Source: Caulobacteraceae bacterium
GTDB taxonomy: Bacteria; Pseudomonadota; Alphaproteobacteria; Caulobacterales; Caulobacteraceae
Assembly (NCBI GenBank): GCA_947475735.1
Contig: CANJLQ010000012.1
Coordinates: 90,339 to 154,338 of the forward strand
Direction of reading: 5' to 3'
Length of the DNA: 64,000 nt
The translations under genes were made by a program, and so were the position numbers. Shown in pieces: positions 51,754 through 61,078 of the stretch (the stretch's first letter is position 1; the number at the start of each line of letters is the position of its first letter). The notes under the pieces are model-generated. The model was not told the origin of the DNA. It searched no databases and was given only the letters and a program-made list of their open reading frames with translations.

Positions 51754-53097
51754 TCAGCCCTCGTCTTCGTCCTTGAGCAGCTCTTCCTTGGTGATCGGCG
51801 TGTCCTTGACCTTGGCCAGGCCGAAGATCAGGTCGCAGACCTTTTCCTCGTAGATCGGGGCGCGCATCTGGGCGGCGGCGTTGGGGTTCTGACGATAGAA
51901 GTCCAGAACCGCCTTCTCCTGGCCCGGATAGTTGCGGGCCTCGTTCATGATGGCGTTGTTCAGTTCCTGATCGGTCACGCCGACGTTGTTGGCGCGGCCG
52001 ATCTCGGCGAGCACCAGGCCCAGGCGCACGCGGCGCTCGGCGATCTTGCGGTACTCGTCCTTCAGCTTCTTCTCGGACTTCTTGGCGTCCTCGGGCGTCA
52101 GGTTGCCGGCTTCCTTGTCGGCCTGGACCTGCTGCCAGATGCCGTCGAACTCGGCGTCGACCATCTTGGGCGGCAGGTCGAAGCTGTGCTTCTTGTCCAG
52201 CTCGTCCAGCAGGGCGCGCTTCAGCTTGAAGCGGGCCGCTCCGGCGTATTGCTGGTTCAGGTTCTGGCGCAGCAGGTCTTTGAGCTTGTCCAGGCTCTCC
52301 AGGCCGATGCGCTTGGCGAATTCGTCGTCGATGTTGGTTTCGGCCTCGGCCTTGATGGCCTTCACCTTGACGTCGAAGGTGGCCAGCTTTCCGGCCAGGT
52401 TCTTGGCCTGATAGTCCTCGGGGAAGGTGACCTCGATGGTCTTCTCCTCGCCGACCTTGGTGCCCTTCAGCTGCTCTTCGAAGCCGGGGATGAAGCGATT
52501 GGAACCGATCACCAGGTCCGCGTCCTCTGCCGCGCCGCCGTCGAAGGGCACGCCGTCCAGCTTGCCCAGGAAGTCGATGGTCAGCTGGTCGCCGTCAGCG
52601 GCCTTGACGGTCTTGCCCTTCTTGTCCTCGTAGGACTTGGCTTGGCCGGCCAGTTCCTTCAGCGCCTCGTCGAGATCTTCGTCGGAGGCCTCGTACACGG
52701 GGCGGTTCAGCTTGAGGGTCTTGGGGTCAACGGGCTCGAAGTCGGGCATGACTTCCAGCGCCATTTCGTAGGCGAGGTCGTCAGAGCCGGCCAGGACCTT
52801 GTCCATGTCCGAGGTCAGCTTCATCTCGGCGGGGGCGGCGGGGCGCACCTTGGCCTCGTCCAGCGCCTTCTGGCTGCTTTCGTTGATCGCGTCGTTGACG
52901 ATCTCGCCCATCATGTCGCGGCCGAAGGACTTCTTGACGTGCGAGACCGGCACCTTGCCGGGGCGGAAGCCCTTCAGCTTCATCTTCGGCGCGATCTCGG
53001 CGGCCTTGGCGTCCAGTTTGGCGGTCAGTTCGGCCGCCGGAATGGTCACGGCGATGACGCGGCTGAGGCCTTCGGTGGATTTCTGGACGACTTGCAT
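51754..53097 (-). CDS. tig: Trigger factor, ribosome-associated chaperone
   Basis: The 447-residue protein has the ribosome-binding GFRPGKVP (43-50), a central FKBP-type peptidyl-prolyl isomerase domain (about 165-245, with VIGSNRFIPGFEEQL) and a long helical C-terminal chaperone domain. It precedes clpP in the usual tig-clpP-clpX order. Confidence 0.97.
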   Translation of the reverse strand: MQVVQKSTEGLSRVIAVTIPAAELTAKLDAKAAEIAPKMKLKGFRPGKVPVSHVKKSFGRDMMGEIVNDAINESSQKALDEAKVRPAAPAEMKLTSDMDKVLAGSDDLAYEMALEVMPDFEPVDPKTLKLNRPVYEASDEDLDEALKELAGQAKSYEDKKGKTVKAADGDQLTIDFLGKLDGVPFDGGAAEDADLVIGSNRFIPGFEEQLKGTKVGEEKTIEVTFPEDYQAKNLAGKLATFDVKVKAIKAEAETNIDDEFAKRIGLESLDKLKDLLRQNLNQQYAGAARFKLKRALLDELDKKHSFDLPPKMVDAEFDGIWQQVQADKEAGNLTPEDAKKSEKKLKDEYRKIAERRVRLGLVLAEIGRANNVGVTDQELNNAIMNEARNYPGQEKAVLDFYRQNPNAAAQMRAPIYEEKVCDLIFGLAKVKDTPITKEELLKDEDEG

Positions 53098-53272
53098 GGA
53101 CGGATCTGACGCTCTGGGGCGACGCCGATGAGAGGGCGCACGCGAGGGATGTGAAAGCAGAAGGGCCGCCCCAGCGGAGCGGCACCTCGAGGCCCGCCCT
53201 TATGTCGATGGGCGGGCGAAAGGTCAACGCGAGGGCGTTTCGCCCGGCACCGGGCGCGGCTATGTCTCGGCC

Positions 53273-53986
53273 ATGACCCACACTTCTTCTTCGGCCCCCT
53301 CCCCCATCGGCGTGTTCGTGACGCCGGTCACGCCCCTGCAGCAGAACTGCACGACCGTGTGGTGCACCCGGACCATGAAGGCCGCCGTGATCGATCCGGG
53401 GGGGGCGGTCGATGCGGTGATGGGCGAGGTGGCGCGGCGCGGGCTGACGCTGGATCAGATCTGGATCACCCACGGGCATCTGGATCATGCGGCCGGCGCG
53501 GCGGAGATGGCGGAGAAGTCGGGCGCGCCGATCATCGGACCACATCCGGACGACCAGTTCTGGATCGACGGCATTCCAGCGCAGGGACAGATGTATGGGC
53601 TGCCCGAGGCCCGCGACTTCACCCCGACGCGGTGGCTGGACGAAGGCGATGAGTTGACGCTGGGCGAGACGCGCTGGGCCGTTCGGCACTGTCCAGGGCA
53701 CACGCCGGGGCATGTGATCTTCTTCAACGACGCGGCCCGGTTCGCTCAGGTCGGGGATGTGCTGTTCAAGGGCTCCGTGGGACGGACCGATTTTCCCCGG
53801 AGCGATCCCGATGCCCTGATCCGCTCAGTCGTCGAAAAGTTGTGGCCGCTGGGCGACGACGTGACTTTCGTGCCGGGGCACGGACCGATCTCGACCTTCG
53901 GCGAGGAGCGGCGGACAAATCCGTTCGTGTCGGATCGAGCAGTGGCCGGGACGCCGCCGACCAGGGCGGCGTCCGGGCCCGCTTGA
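53273..53986 (+). CDS. Metallo-beta-lactamase-fold hydrolase
   Basis: The 237-residue protein has THGHLDHAAG, GHTPGHVIFF, GDVLFKGSVGRTDF and VPGHGPIS, the metal ligands of glyoxalase-II-like hydrolases. It probably acts on a thioester. ATG 53273. Confidence 0.93.
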   Translation: MTHTSSSAPSPIGVFVTPVTPLQQNCTTVWCTRTMKAAVIDPGGAVDAVMGEVARRGLTLDQIWITHGHLDHAAGAAEMAEKSGAPIIGPHPDDQFWIDGIPAQGQMYGLPEARDFTPTRWLDEGDELTLGETRWAVRHCPGHTPGHVIFFNDAARFAQVGDVLFKGSVGRTDFPRSDPDALIRSVVEKLWPLGDDVTFVPGHGPISTFGEERRTNPFVSDRAVAGTPPTRAASGPA

Positions 53987-53987
53987 T

Positions 53988-54278
53988 TTATCGACGCAGC
54001 AGGATACCGATGAGCAGGCCTGCGCCCAAAGCATAGAGGGTCGCTTTCAGCGGCTCTTCCTCGATCCGCGACTTGGCCAGCGAGGCGCGATCCCGCGCCC
54101 AGCCGCGGCCAGCGTCGATGTCGCTGCGCAGCGCCTGGCGCAGGCCCTGCTCGCGGGCGAAAGCCTTGCGCTCGCCCTCGACGATCCAGCGGTCTCCTTC
54201 GGCGTCCAGTGCTTCGCGGTGAGTATCGAGGTCGTCGACGATGTCTTCGGCGTTCAGGGTCGGGTTGATGTCGGTCAT
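53988..54278 (-). CDS. DUF883 (ElaB/YqjD-like) protein
   Basis: The 96-residue protein is a helical polar stretch followed by a C-terminal membrane helix (ATLYALGAGLLIGILLRR), as in ElaB/YqjD proteins that anchor at the inner membrane and bind ribosomes in stationary phase in E. coli. It converges on the hydrolase gene with a 1-base gap. Confidence 0.8.
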   Translation of the reverse strand: MTDINPTLNAEDIVDDLDTHREALDAEGDRWIVEGERKAFAREQGLRQALRSDIDAGRGWARDRASLAKSRIEEEPLKATLYALGAGLLIGILLRR

Positions 54279-54375
54279 GGGGAGGGTCTCCGGGACGCGT
54301 TGCTACTGCCGGATTGAACCCCGGGCCCTCAGGGCGGTTCCGACCGGGTGACCCTGTTTCACCCGGAGAGCCGCC

Positions 54376-54522
54376 ATGACCGACCCGACCCCCCAGCCCG
54401 AGATTCAGCCCATCGATCCTTCCCCCATGCCGCCTGAAATCGACCCGGCCGGCGCCCCTGACGAGGTTCCGCCACAGCCGGGCGACAATGACGGCGGCAT
54501 GGATCGCCCAGGCGCGGAGTAA
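54376..54522 (+). CDS. Small proline-rich acidic protein
   Basis: A 48-residue frame (starting MTDPTPQPEIQPIDPSPM) is preceded by CCGGAGAG, a good ribosome site. It is rich in Pro, Asp and Glu and has no membrane segment. Many alphaproteobacteria have a similar short disordered protein. Function unknown. Confidence 0.55.
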   Translation: MTDPTPQPEIQPIDPSPMPPEIDPAGAPDEVPPQPGDNDGGMDRPGAE

Positions 54523-54631
54523 GGCGCCAGTTGATTCGCACAGGATTGAAAATACGGGCCTTTGGAACCTTGGCGGGGCGGCGGGGTTTCAAATCCAACC
54601 GACAGCGCCAGCATAGTAAAGGGATCAACTG

Positions 54632-54859
54632 ATGGCCGAAGGACAACCCAATCGCCCCTCCGGAGTCTCCAAGCGAGGCTTCGCCTCGATGGACCCCGCC
54701 CGCCAACGCGAGATCGCCCGCAAGGGTGGTGCCAGCGTGCCTAGCGAGAAGCGCAGCTTTTCCCAGGACCGGAGCCTGGCAGCCCAGGCCGGCCGCAAGG
54801 GCGGGGAAGCCTCGCATGGCGTGAAGCGTCCGAACGACGTCGAAGGTCAGGCCGAGTAA
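54632..54859 (+). CDS. KGG-repeat stress protein
   Basis: The 75-residue protein has KGG motifs (RKGGASVP and RKGGEAS) with the usual GFASMDPARQREIARKGG core of the ConQ/YciG family, which is general-stress induced. It is followed by a strong terminator. Confidence 0.9.
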   Translation: MAEGQPNRPSGVSKRGFASMDPARQREIARKGGASVPSEKRSFSQDRSLAAQAGRKGGEASHGVKRPNDVEGQAE

Positions 54860-54883
54860 CGGCTTTCGCATGACGACGCTTTG

Positions 54884-54913
54884 GGCGGCCGGTGACGCAC
54901 CGGCCGCCTTTTT
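54884..54913 (+). terminator. Strong rho-independent terminator
   Basis: GGCGGCCGGTG and CACCGGCCGCC form an 11-base stem with the loop ACG and are followed by TTTTT. It ends the KGG gene on the plus strand. Confidence 0.9.
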
Positions 54914-54919
54914 CGTGTC

Positions 54920-57082
54920 TCAGACGGCCGACAGAATGACGAGAGCCACAGACGGCGCGGGGCTGACGCGGAATTCGATCACGCGCCAACCGGCGACCTG
55001 GGCCATTTCGGTGACCGAACTTTCCGTGAACTTGCGCGAGCTTTCCGTGTGGATCGTCTCGCCGGCGGCGAAGACGAAACGCTGGCCCCCGATGTGCACC
55101 GTCGTCTCGGCGAGCGCCTTAAGGTGCATCTCCATGCGGGACCGCTCGACGTTCCATCGGGCTTCATGGGCAAACCCGCCCATGTCGAAATCGGCTCCCA
55201 GCTCCCGGTTTGCGCGGGTCAGAAGGTTCAGATTGAACGCGGCCGTAACGCCTTGGGCATCATCATAGGCAGCCACCAGCGTGGCCGGGTCCTTGACCAG
55301 ATCGACACCCAGGATGAACAGAGACGTCGACCCCAGGCGCTCACGCGCATTGGCCAAAAAGGCGATCGCCTGATCCGGCTCCAGATTGCCGATGGTCGAG
55401 CCGGGGAAGAAGCCGATCCGGCGACCGCGGCCCAGTTCCGGCAAAGGGGCCAGGTTCAGGAAGTCGCCGACCATCGGCGCGACCTCAAGGTGCGGATAGG
55501 CCACAGAGATCGAGGCCGCGGCGGCATTCAGCGCATCCGGGCTGATATCGATCGGGACGTAGGCGGCCAGCGACGGCGCGCTGTCCAGCAGGATGCGGGT
55601 CTTCTCGCTGGCCCCCGATCCGAACTCCACCAGCACCGCGTTCTCACCGAAACGATCTGTCAGCCCCGGTGCCATGTCGCGCAACAGCGCCGCCTCCTGG
55701 CGCGTGGGATAGTATTCCGGGAGGCGCGTGATGTCCTCGAACAGTTCCGATCCGGCGGCGTCGTAGAACCACTTGGGCGAGACGGCTTTCTGAGGACGCG
55801 AAAGACCGGCGATCAGCTCGGAGCGAAAGCGGGCGGTCTCCACCGTCTCGATGCGGGGCCGGCTGGCGGCGGCGGCGTCGGACGCCAGTCTCAAGCCCAT
55901 GAAGGCCCACCTTTGATTGGGGTAAAAGAAGTTGCGGTAGGTCGCGCGTGCGTGGCCGGGGGGCGTGGCGAAGCTGCCGCCGCGCAGGATCCGCTGATTG
56001 GCCATGAACTTGCCGTTGTACTCGGCGGCCGTGCCTTCGGTCGGTCGGAAGCCCGGATAGGGGGCATAGGCCGATGAGGTGTGCTGCCACACCTCGTTGA
56101 ACAGATTGGAAAAGACATCGGGTGCCGTGGCGACCGCGCTTTCCCACTCGGCCTCGGTCGGCAGCCGTCGCCCGGACCAGGCGGCGAAGGCCTCGGCTTC
56201 ATAGGCGCTGATGTGGCGGACCGGCGCGTCGAGGTCGACCGCGACGCGTCCGGTCAGGCCCATCGTCGTCCAGCCCTCGGAGTCCTGTCGCCAATACAGC
56301 GGCGCGTCCCACCCCTCGGATTTGACAGCCGCCCAGCCGTCGGCGAGCCACAACTCTGACCGTCGATAGCCCCCGTCCTCGATGAAGGCGATCCACTGGC
56401 CGTTTGTGATGAGGTCGTGATCCAGGCTGAAAGGCTCCAGCCAGACCTTGTGGCGCGGACCCTCGTTGTCGAAGGCGAAACCCCCGCCGCCATGGCCGAT
56501 TTCGACCAGACCACCCTCGAAGCGGGTCTGGCCGCCGCGCGCAGCCCGGAGGGGGCCGCCGGGACGCGGCTCGGACGCGTAGGCCGCGGGATCGAGCGGC
56601 GAGCGCGCCATCAGGGCCAGCAGGTCCATCAGGAACAACTCCTGGTGCTGCTGGTCGTGATGCAGGCCGAGAACGAAGAGATAGCGATCGAGGTCCGTGG
56701 CGAACCCCTGTTCGATCCGAGCCTCCATCCGCCGGTCGATTTCGGCGCGGTAGGCCCGCACGTCCTCGACAGCGGGCCGGGTCATCAGTCCGCGCTCATG
56801 CCGTTCGACCCGGCGACCGAGGCTCTCGTAGTAGGAGTTGAACAGCGTCTGCAGGCGAGGGTCGACGGGCTGGTAGCCCGGCTGGGAGGCCAAGATCATG
56901 GCCTCGAAGAACCAACTGGAATGGGCCAGATGCCACTTGCCCGGGCTGGCATCCGCCATCGCCTGGGCCGAGAGATCCTCGATCGACAGACCCTCAGCCA
57001 AGGCCGGCATCGCGGCGCGCACGGCGCGAAAACGGGCGAGGTCGTGGGCGTCGACCGCCAGGGTACGCGCTGGCGCTTGCAT
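54920..57082 (-). CDS. egtB-egtD: Fused EgtB-EgtD ergothioneine biosynthesis protein
   Basis: One 720-residue protein holds both key enzymes of ergothioneine synthesis. Residues 1-409 are EgtB-like: DinB-type helices with iron ligands KWHLAH (51, 54) and HHDQQHQE (142, 146), then a sulfatase-modifying-factor-type domain ending in LRGGSFATPPG and FMGLRLA. Residues 410-720 are EgtD-like: FYDAAGSELFEDITRLPEYY (from 439), EFGSGASEKTRILL (486-499) and FFPGSTIGNLEP. EgtD trimethylates histidine and EgtB makes the C-S bond. Fungal Egt1 is fused in the reverse order. The C-terminal part is EgtD-type, so this is unlikely to be OvoA. Confidence 0.88.
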   Translation of the reverse strand: MQAPARTLAVDAHDLARFRAVRAAMPALAEGLSIEDLSAQAMADASPGKWHLAHSSWFFEAMILASQPGYQPVDPRLQTLFNSYYESLGRRVERHERGLMTRPAVEDVRAYRAEIDRRMEARIEQGFATDLDRYLFVLGLHHDQQHQELFLMDLLALMARSPLDPAAYASEPRPGGPLRAARGGQTRFEGGLVEIGHGGGGFAFDNEGPRHKVWLEPFSLDHDLITNGQWIAFIEDGGYRRSELWLADGWAAVKSEGWDAPLYWRQDSEGWTTMGLTGRVAVDLDAPVRHISAYEAEAFAAWSGRRLPTEAEWESAVATAPDVFSNLFNEVWQHTSSAYAPYPGFRPTEGTAAEYNGKFMANQRILRGGSFATPPGHARATYRNFFYPNQRWAFMGLRLASDAAAASRPRIETVETARFRSELIAGLSRPQKAVSPKWFYDAAGSELFEDITRLPEYYPTRQEAALLRDMAPGLTDRFGENAVLVEFGSGASEKTRILLDSAPSLAAYVPIDISPDALNAAAASISVAYPHLEVAPMVGDFLNLAPLPELGRGRRIGFFPGSTIGNLEPDQAIAFLANARERLGSTSLFILGVDLVKDPATLVAAYDDAQGVTAAFNLNLLTRANRELGADFDMGGFAHEARWNVERSRMEMHLKALAETTVHIGGQRFVFAAGETIHTESSRKFTESSVTEMAQVAGWRVIEFRVSPAPSVALVILSAV

Positions 57083-57200
57083 AAGTGTCGGCTCCGTGAC
57101 CGCAGGAATCGGGCCCGCAACGAGGCGGATTACGCTAACACGCCCGTTCTGGTTTCGTTGCCGAAAGCGGCTCGGCCTGCGACGTTGCTGACACCCGGTG

Positions 57201-58415
57201 TCACTTCACCGGTCGACCGCCGTGCTTGGCGTATTCCAGCCGCGCGATCGTGCGGTTGTGCACCTCGTCCGGGCCGTCGGCGATGCGCAGGGTGCGGACC
57301 GTGGCATAGAGCTCGGCCAGGGGCGTATCCCCGGAAACGCCCGCCCCGCCGAACGCCTGGATGGCGTCGTCGATGACCTGAAGTGCCATGCGGGGGGCCG
57401 CGACCTTGATCTGGGCGATCTCGGACTTGGCGTTCTTGGCCCCCGCCTGATCGATCATCCAGGCGGCCTTCAGCACCATGAGACGGCACATCTCGATGTT
57501 GGTGCGCGCTTCCGCCACACGCTGTTCCCAGACCGAATGCTCCGCGATCTGCTTCCTGAAGGCCGTGCGATTCAGCAGCCGGGTGCACATCAGCTCCAGC
57601 GCGCGCTCGGCGCAGCCGATCACGCGCATGCAGTGGTGGATGCGGCCGGGCCCCAGGCGACCCTGGGCGATCTCGAACCCCCTGCCCTCACCGGCGATCA
57701 GGTTCTCGACCGGCACGCGGACGTTGTCGAGCACGACCTCGGCGTGGCCGATGGGCTTTTCGTCATAGCCGAAGACGGTCAGCATCCGCTCGACGCGGAA
57801 GCCGGGCGTGTCGGTGGGCACCAGCACCTGCGACTGCTGGGCGTGGACCGCCGCGCCGGTGTCGGTCTTGCCCATCACGATGGCGATGGCGACATTCGGA
57901 TGCGCCATGTTGGTCGACCACCATTTGCGACCGTTGATGACGTAGTGATCGCCGTCGCGGACGATCGAGGTCTGGATGTTGGTGGCGTCCGACGAGGCGA
58001 CCTCCGGCTCGGTCATGAGGAAGGCGGAGCGGATTTCGCCGGCCATCAGAGGCTTCATCCAGCGCTCCTGCTGGGCCGCGTTCCCGTACATATGGAGGAC
58101 TTCCATATTGCCGGTGTCGGGGGCGTTGCAGTTGAACACCTCGGGCGTCCAAAGGCCCGCCTTGCCCATGGCCTCGGCCAGCGGCGCGTATTCCAGGTTC
58201 GTCAGCCCCGTGCCGTGATCGCCGGGCAGAAACATGTTCCACAGGCCGGCCTCGCGCGCCTCGGCCTTCATCGACTCCATGGTCGGAGGCTGACGCGACG
58301 GATCGGCGTGGACCTCGGCGAAGTAGTCGTGCGCGCGCGGCAGGACCCGGTCCTCGAGGAAGCGGATGACTCGTTCCTGAAAGTGAAGGCCACGATCGGA
58401 GTGCTGGAAATGCAT
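57201..58415 (-). CDS. Acyl-CoA dehydrogenase
   Basis: The 404-residue flavoenzyme has LMTEPEVASSDATNI, VINGRKWWSTNM, RLGPGRIHHCMRVIG and the C-terminal AFGGAGVSGDTPLAELY. ATG 58415 is used; the longer frame to 58700 runs through a repeat and is not coding. It oxidises an acyl-CoA with FAD and follows the SCP2 gene at a distance, so a lipid-degradation role is likely. Confidence 0.93.
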   Translation of the reverse strand: MHFQHSDRGLHFQERVIRFLEDRVLPRAHDYFAEVHADPSRQPPTMESMKAEAREAGLWNMFLPGDHGTGLTNLEYAPLAEAMGKAGLWTPEVFNCNAPDTGNMEVLHMYGNAAQQERWMKPLMAGEIRSAFLMTEPEVASSDATNIQTSIVRDGDHYVINGRKWWSTNMAHPNVAIAIVMGKTDTGAAVHAQQSQVLVPTDTPGFRVERMLTVFGYDEKPIGHAEVVLDNVRVPVENLIAGEGRGFEIAQGRLGPGRIHHCMRVIGCAERALELMCTRLLNRTAFRKQIAEHSVWEQRVAEARTNIEMCRLMVLKAAWMIDQAGAKNAKSEIAQIKVAAPRMALQVIDDAIQAFGGAGVSGDTPLAELYATVRTLRIADGPDEVHNRTIARLEYAKHGGRPVK

Positions 58416-58426
58416 GGGTGTGCTCC

Positions 58427-58566
58427 TCTCCCTCCCCTTCATGGGGAGGGACGGCGAGGCGGAGCCGAGCCCGGGTGGGGCCGTTCGCCGTTCATGCTCC
58501 ACCCTTTCGGGCCCCACCCTGTCGACGCTTTCGCGCCGACATCCCTCCCCATGAAGAGGAGGGAGA
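58427..58566. repeat. Intergenic inverted repeat
   Basis: Arms of about 25 bases at 58427-58451 and 58542-58566 are near-perfect complements (TCCCTCCCC...GGGGAGGGA cores), with a second inner pair (GGGTGGGGCC at 58484-58493 and GGCCCCACCCT at 58510-58520). It looks like a dispersed palindromic element found in intergenic regions of related genomes, and may be transcribed as a stem-loop. Confidence 0.6.
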
Positions 58567-58573
58567 AAGACGC

Positions 58574-58879
58574 TTACCGCTTCAGTAGCGGGGCCAGTTT
58601 CTGGGCGATCATCATGTCGCCGGCGATCTTCAGCTTGCCCTGCATGAAGGCCATCATGGGGTCGAGCTGACCGTTCGACAGGGCCATGAAGTCGTCCCAC
58701 GCCATCGACACCGTGGCGTCGGCGGGCTTGTCCTCGTTGGTCACCGAATTCGGCACCGAAGCGCCGTCGATGTAGATCTTGCCGTGCTCGCCGAGGTCCA
58801 GCTTCACGGTCTTGCCCAGACCGGAGTTGTCGCCGACGGCGCCGCGGATGTGTTCGGTAACCTGAGCCAGATCGGCCAT
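58574..58879 (-). CDS. SCP2 sterol-carrier-like domain protein
   Basis: The 101-residue protein has the SCP2 layout: VKLDLGEHGKIYIDG, DATVSMAWDDFMALSNGQ and AFMQGKLKIAGDMMIAQKL. It binds lipids or acyl-CoA. ATG 58879 is used. It sits before the acyl-CoA dehydrogenase gene and probably shares its pathway. Confidence 0.9.
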   Translation of the reverse strand: MADLAQVTEHIRGAVGDNSGLGKTVKLDLGEHGKIYIDGASVPNSVTNEDKPADATVSMAWDDFMALSNGQLDPMMAFMQGKLKIAGDMMIAQKLAPLLKR

Positions 58880-59004
58880 GGTGCTCTCCCTGGAAGCGAT
58901 GGAGGGCCAGCCGTAGCCCTCCCCGCTCCGGCTCACAAGATCACGCGGGGGAAAGATGAGGCCTCCGCGTCGAGTCCGGCGGTCGTCTTGCCCGCTGCCC
59001 CCGT

Positions 59005-61020
59005 CTACTCGGGCAGCGGTGTGGCGATCAGGGCCTCACCGAGACTCCAGCCGATGATCGCGTGAGCCTCGAAGGTGGGGTGAAAGGAGCCCGCCATCGC
59101 GGACAGCAGAGCCTCCTGTCGGACCCCGAGCCGACGATCGAACAAGCCGGACAACGATCCCAGGAGTCTGCGGGGATCGGCAGGCTGCTGCGTCAGGGCC
59201 GCATCGTTTGGCGTCCGGAACAGTCGAGTCCTTGAGCGAAAGGGGTCCCAGTCCTGCGGCGACCAGGCTTGCCATCCGCCGTCCTCCTGCCAGTTGGGCA
59301 GGGCCAGGGTCTCCAGGCGGTCGGCCGCGTTGGTGGCGCACCAACCGCGGCGCTGAAACGCCGGCTGGAAGTCGTCAACGAGCGTCCATTGGCCGCGTCC
59401 ATCGGCGACGTGCGCCCGCAACCGCTCCTCCAGCGGCGTGATCATGCGTCCCTGAATCTCGATCGCTTCAGCTCGCTCAATCACCATGCGCCAACGACGC
59501 TCCTCGCGAACGTTGCGGTCGGGCCAGAAACCGCCGACCGCCGCAAGGGCGCGGGAATGCGGATTGTCCGCAGGCACCGCACGGTCCACGGCTGTTCCGC
59601 AGAAGTCGCCCGTCTCGGACTGCAGCGGGTTCGGATAGGTAGTCTGAAGAATCGGTACGACCGGTCCAAACAGCTCGGTGGCGCGCTGCCTGAGCTTTGC
59701 ATAGTTGGCGGGCAAGGCCCGATCGATCCGCGAGTAGGCCTCGTCGGGCTCCAGGGCCTGGCGCTCGCGGAGCTTCGAAAGCACCCACCGGCCGATCCGG
59801 GCATCCTCCGGCAAGTCGTCTGTGTCCGGCAGCAAGGCGTCCTGAATGACCGGTCCAAACCCGACGTCGTTGCCGCCGATCGACACCAGCAGGGCATCGA
59901 TCCGGCGCGGGACCCGGCCTCCGGTACAATCCCACTCGTATTCCGTGACGCGCTGCTCGGTCAGTTCGTCATCACGCCAGTCCAGGAAGGTGTAAGGCAA
60001 GGCCCGTCCCGCGACGGTGCTGTCGCGACTGCGTCCGCCCGGCGGGCGAGGACACAGGTTCGCCGCGAGCACCTCCAGCTGTGGATAGCGCAGCGGCCGG
60101 GCCAGTCGATCTCCCGCATACCCCGGCGGCCGAGCCTGGCGCCCGAGCAACCCCCGGAACGTCTCGGCGCCCGAGCAGGCGAAGGTGACGAACGTCGTCG
60201 CCACCTGCGGATGTGCCGCCGCATAGCGCAACGCCGCGACCATGTGCTGCGAATAGAAGGAGCGGTGGCAACGCTGATCCCACCAGCGTGCCTCCCCCGC
60301 CCGACCGATGACCTCCTCGCGGCCGATCCAGCGTTCGGTCCACTCGGTCTGCCAGGTCGTCTCGGCGAGCGAGGCCCCGTCTCCAGCGATCGAAGGGTCG
60401 AACCGCCGCGTGATGCGGGTCAGATCCATCGGTCTGTCGGGATTGCCCTCTCCGGAGGCAAAGGAGTCCCCGACGGACGCGATCAGCCGGTCGCGGATCA
60501 GGACCGTGGCGTTCAAACTCGGGCCACCGTCGACCGACACAGCCAGTTGCGCCGGCTGAGATTGGCGAATACCGCTCTCGCGCCCGACCGCAGGGACTTC
60601 GAAGTCGACCCAGGTCTCGCACGAAACCGGTCCCTGCGCGATGACGCCGCCCTGGATCGACCATACGCATTGGCGGCCGGTCTGAGAGGCCACGGACGCC
60701 TGTCCGGAATAGCTGAGCGGCCAGAGGTAGTCGCGATCGAAGGTCTCTTCTCCCTCCCGCCAGTAGGATTTCAGGTAGAGATCAGGCTGAGTCGCCAGAA
60801 ATCTGAGCATGGCGTTTTCGACAGCTGATGGGCCACTGGCCGTCGCAACCTGGTCAAGCAAGGCGTCGAGCGTAACGACCCGTGTGGTGTCCTGGGCCTG
60901 ATCCCAAAGCCGGAACCGGTCCTTGACCCGCCATTCGATCGCGGTCTGAGCCTCCACCGCCTCGGCCGAGAGTGCGAGCATCACGGCAAGAACCAAAGCG
61001 CGCAAACAGTGTCTCATCAT
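59005..61020 (-). CDS. Secreted SGNH/GDSL hydrolase
   Basis: The 671-residue protein has a signal peptide (ending EAVEAQT), an N-terminal beta-rich region, the GDSL block SVGDSFASGEG (about 183-195) and the VSIGGNDVGFG block. The C-terminal region has HPTFEAHAIIG, which may supply the catalytic histidine. It is likely a secreted esterase or carbohydrate deacetylase. Confidence 0.8.
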   Translation of the reverse strand: MMRHCLRALVLAVMLALSAEAVEAQTAIEWRVKDRFRLWDQAQDTTRVVTLDALLDQVATASGPSAVENAMLRFLATQPDLYLKSYWREGEETFDRDYLWPLSYSGQASVASQTGRQCVWSIQGGVIAQGPVSCETWVDFEVPAVGRESGIRQSQPAQLAVSVDGGPSLNATVLIRDRLIASVGDSFASGEGNPDRPMDLTRITRRFDPSIAGDGASLAETTWQTEWTERWIGREEVIGRAGEARWWDQRCHRSFYSQHMVAALRYAAAHPQVATTFVTFACSGAETFRGLLGRQARPPGYAGDRLARPLRYPQLEVLAANLCPRPPGGRSRDSTVAGRALPYTFLDWRDDELTEQRVTEYEWDCTGGRVPRRIDALLVSIGGNDVGFGPVIQDALLPDTDDLPEDARIGRWVLSKLRERQALEPDEAYSRIDRALPANYAKLRQRATELFGPVVPILQTTYPNPLQSETGDFCGTAVDRAVPADNPHSRALAAVGGFWPDRNVREERRWRMVIERAEAIEIQGRMITPLEERLRAHVADGRGQWTLVDDFQPAFQRRGWCATNAADRLETLALPNWQEDGGWQAWSPQDWDPFRSRTRLFRTPNDAALTQQPADPRRLLGSLSGLFDRRLGVRQEALLSAMAGSFHPTFEAHAIIGWSLGEALIATPLPE

Positions 61021-61078
61021 GCCCTCCCAAGCGTCACACCTCGGGTAACACGGTTATCCGTCTTCGGCCAGCACTACT

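Noticed and set aside
54920..57082. Ovothiol synthase OvoA instead of an EgtB-EgtD fusion
   Set aside because: The C-terminal domain has the EgtD-specific FYDAAGSELFEDITRLPEYY motif rather than the generic methyltransferase of OvoA.
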